DNA of 64,000 bases from Siphonodentalium dalli (Eukaryota > Mollusca > Scaphopoda > Gadilida > Siphonodentaliidae). Both the position numbers and the translations under genes were made by a program. Positions 63,269 to 64,000 of the stretch are shown in pieces (the first letter of the stretch is position 1; each line of letters starts with the position of its first letter). The notes below the pieces were generated by a model, which had not been told where the DNA came from, did not search any database, and saw only the letters and a list, made by a program, of their open reading frames with translations. The DNA is taken from contig CP136061.1 of the NCBI GenBank assembly GCA_032622095.1, forward strand, positions 86,278,324 through 86,342,323, in the 5' to 3' direction.

Positions 63269-64000
63269 TTAACCATTATGTAAACCATGTGAATTAGTTT
63301 TAGAATCTTTTATCTTACAAGAGTAGATATATCTCTTAAATAGAAGTATGGCAATTTCTATTATTCCTTCATTTGGATTTCCATCAGGTACACCAAATAT
63401 AATGTTATTTTGTGACACTTCGAATTGCAGGTTACATTTATCTTTAATAGTCTGCTGAAATTCTAGTAATACAGATTTTGTTACATGACATTCATAAAAT
63501 AGATGTAGGCATGTTTCTTTTCGTGTGTGACAAAAAACGCACATTTCTGTTTCTGATATTTTACATTTCATAAGTTTGGAGTTAGTATATAAAATATCAT
63601 GATTTATTTTGAATTGAAAAGATAATTGACTAGTGTCATTTGTAATCCTACTTGCCATTTTATAGATTGATTTCCATTCAGTGGGCATGAAAGTTTGCCC
63701 AAGTCTTTCCTGCCATTTTTTGGGACATTTCAGGAACTGTGATGACATGACTCAAAAAACTTGGGTAAACGGTTCTGCATGCTTTCTCGCAAATTTTCAA
63801 TTTCTCGACATTTTTTGATGTCACAGTGCAGAGTCTTTATTGATTTTCCTTTATGCATGTTTTCCATGTTTTAGGCAAAGCTGCTAAAAGACCCTGGTAG
63901 GTGGTGAAAGGAATTTTGATGTCATAGTTTTGACAAAATGTGTTATAATCCAGAAAGGTGGATGTGGCATCAACAAGATCATTCACAAAATAAACATCTT
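63269..64000 (-). pseudogene. Non-LTR retrotransposon (LINE) 3' end, decayed
   Basis: The minus-strand frame 63269-63748 has the C-terminal zinc-knuckle region of LINE ORF2: 'WKSIYKMASRITNDTSQLSF', 'FQFKINHDILYTN' and 'CVFCHTRKETCLHLFYEC'. Upstream (63749-64000) the coding continues in another frame ('DVYFVNDLVDATSTFLDYN'), with an in-frame TAA near 63835 and a frameshift near 63752. The reverse transcriptase core would lie beyond the window. The group (L1, CR1, other) cannot be fixed from this part. Confidence 0.75.

Overview
This window looks like nuclear DNA of an invertebrate animal. It is AT-rich and gene-poor, contains introns, and is dominated by transposable elements, foldback elements, minisatellites and C2H2 zinc-finger arrays. 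Phrases such as 'gggccataactcttgccc' and 'caagggaataactct' remind me of repeats common in mollusc genomes, so a bivalve or other lophotrochozoan is my guess. That is inference from memory, not proof.

Layout. 0-5.7 kb: degenerate tandem repeats and several copies of a ~528-bp foldback MITE that inserts at TTAA; about 15 copies or fragments lie in the window. 5.9-10.6 kb: the only stretch resembling functional host-type genes, an intact eight-finger C2H2 protein (- strand) head to head with a spliced SAP-like/SWIM-like/YqaJ-nuclease gene (+ strand). 10.6-14.5 kb: hairpin MITEs and a dead PIF/Harbinger-type DDE transposase gene broken by two later insertions, each with a visible target-site duplication. 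15.2-20.1 kb: a 4.87-kb foldback element bounded by a perfect 8-bp direct repeat; its arms carry a 148-bp tandem repeat derived from pairs of C2H2 fingers. 23-28, 38-42 and 52-55 kb: three segmental copies of a many-fingered C2H2 array, all damaged and sharing an early stop, plus a fourth site (48.5 kb) with only the 5' flank. 28.7-30.2 and 56.0-57.5 kb: inverted copies of a repeat with G-run ends. 31.7-38 and 42.7-45.2 kb: arrays of ~355-bp monomers, one holding a three-level transposon nest (monomer, TTAA MITE, 3.86-kb TTAA insertion rich in CTTAAG palindromes). 50.0-51.1 kb: a Ty3/gypsy RNase H fragment cut by a MITE. 60.9-62.1 kb: a hidden minus-strand reading frame facing a decayed KDZ/HMGXB3-like transposase domain. 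63.3-64 kb: the 3' end of a decayed LINE.

How the parts work together. Few genes here appear able to act. The story is mostly one of mobile DNA: TTAA-specific insertions, hAT-like G-run elements, a foldback element carrying zinc-finger DNA, and segmental duplication of zinc-finger arrays. The best candidate for something undescribed is the foldback at 15.2-20.1 kb. Coordinates of repeats were read by eye and boundaries may be off by a few bases.
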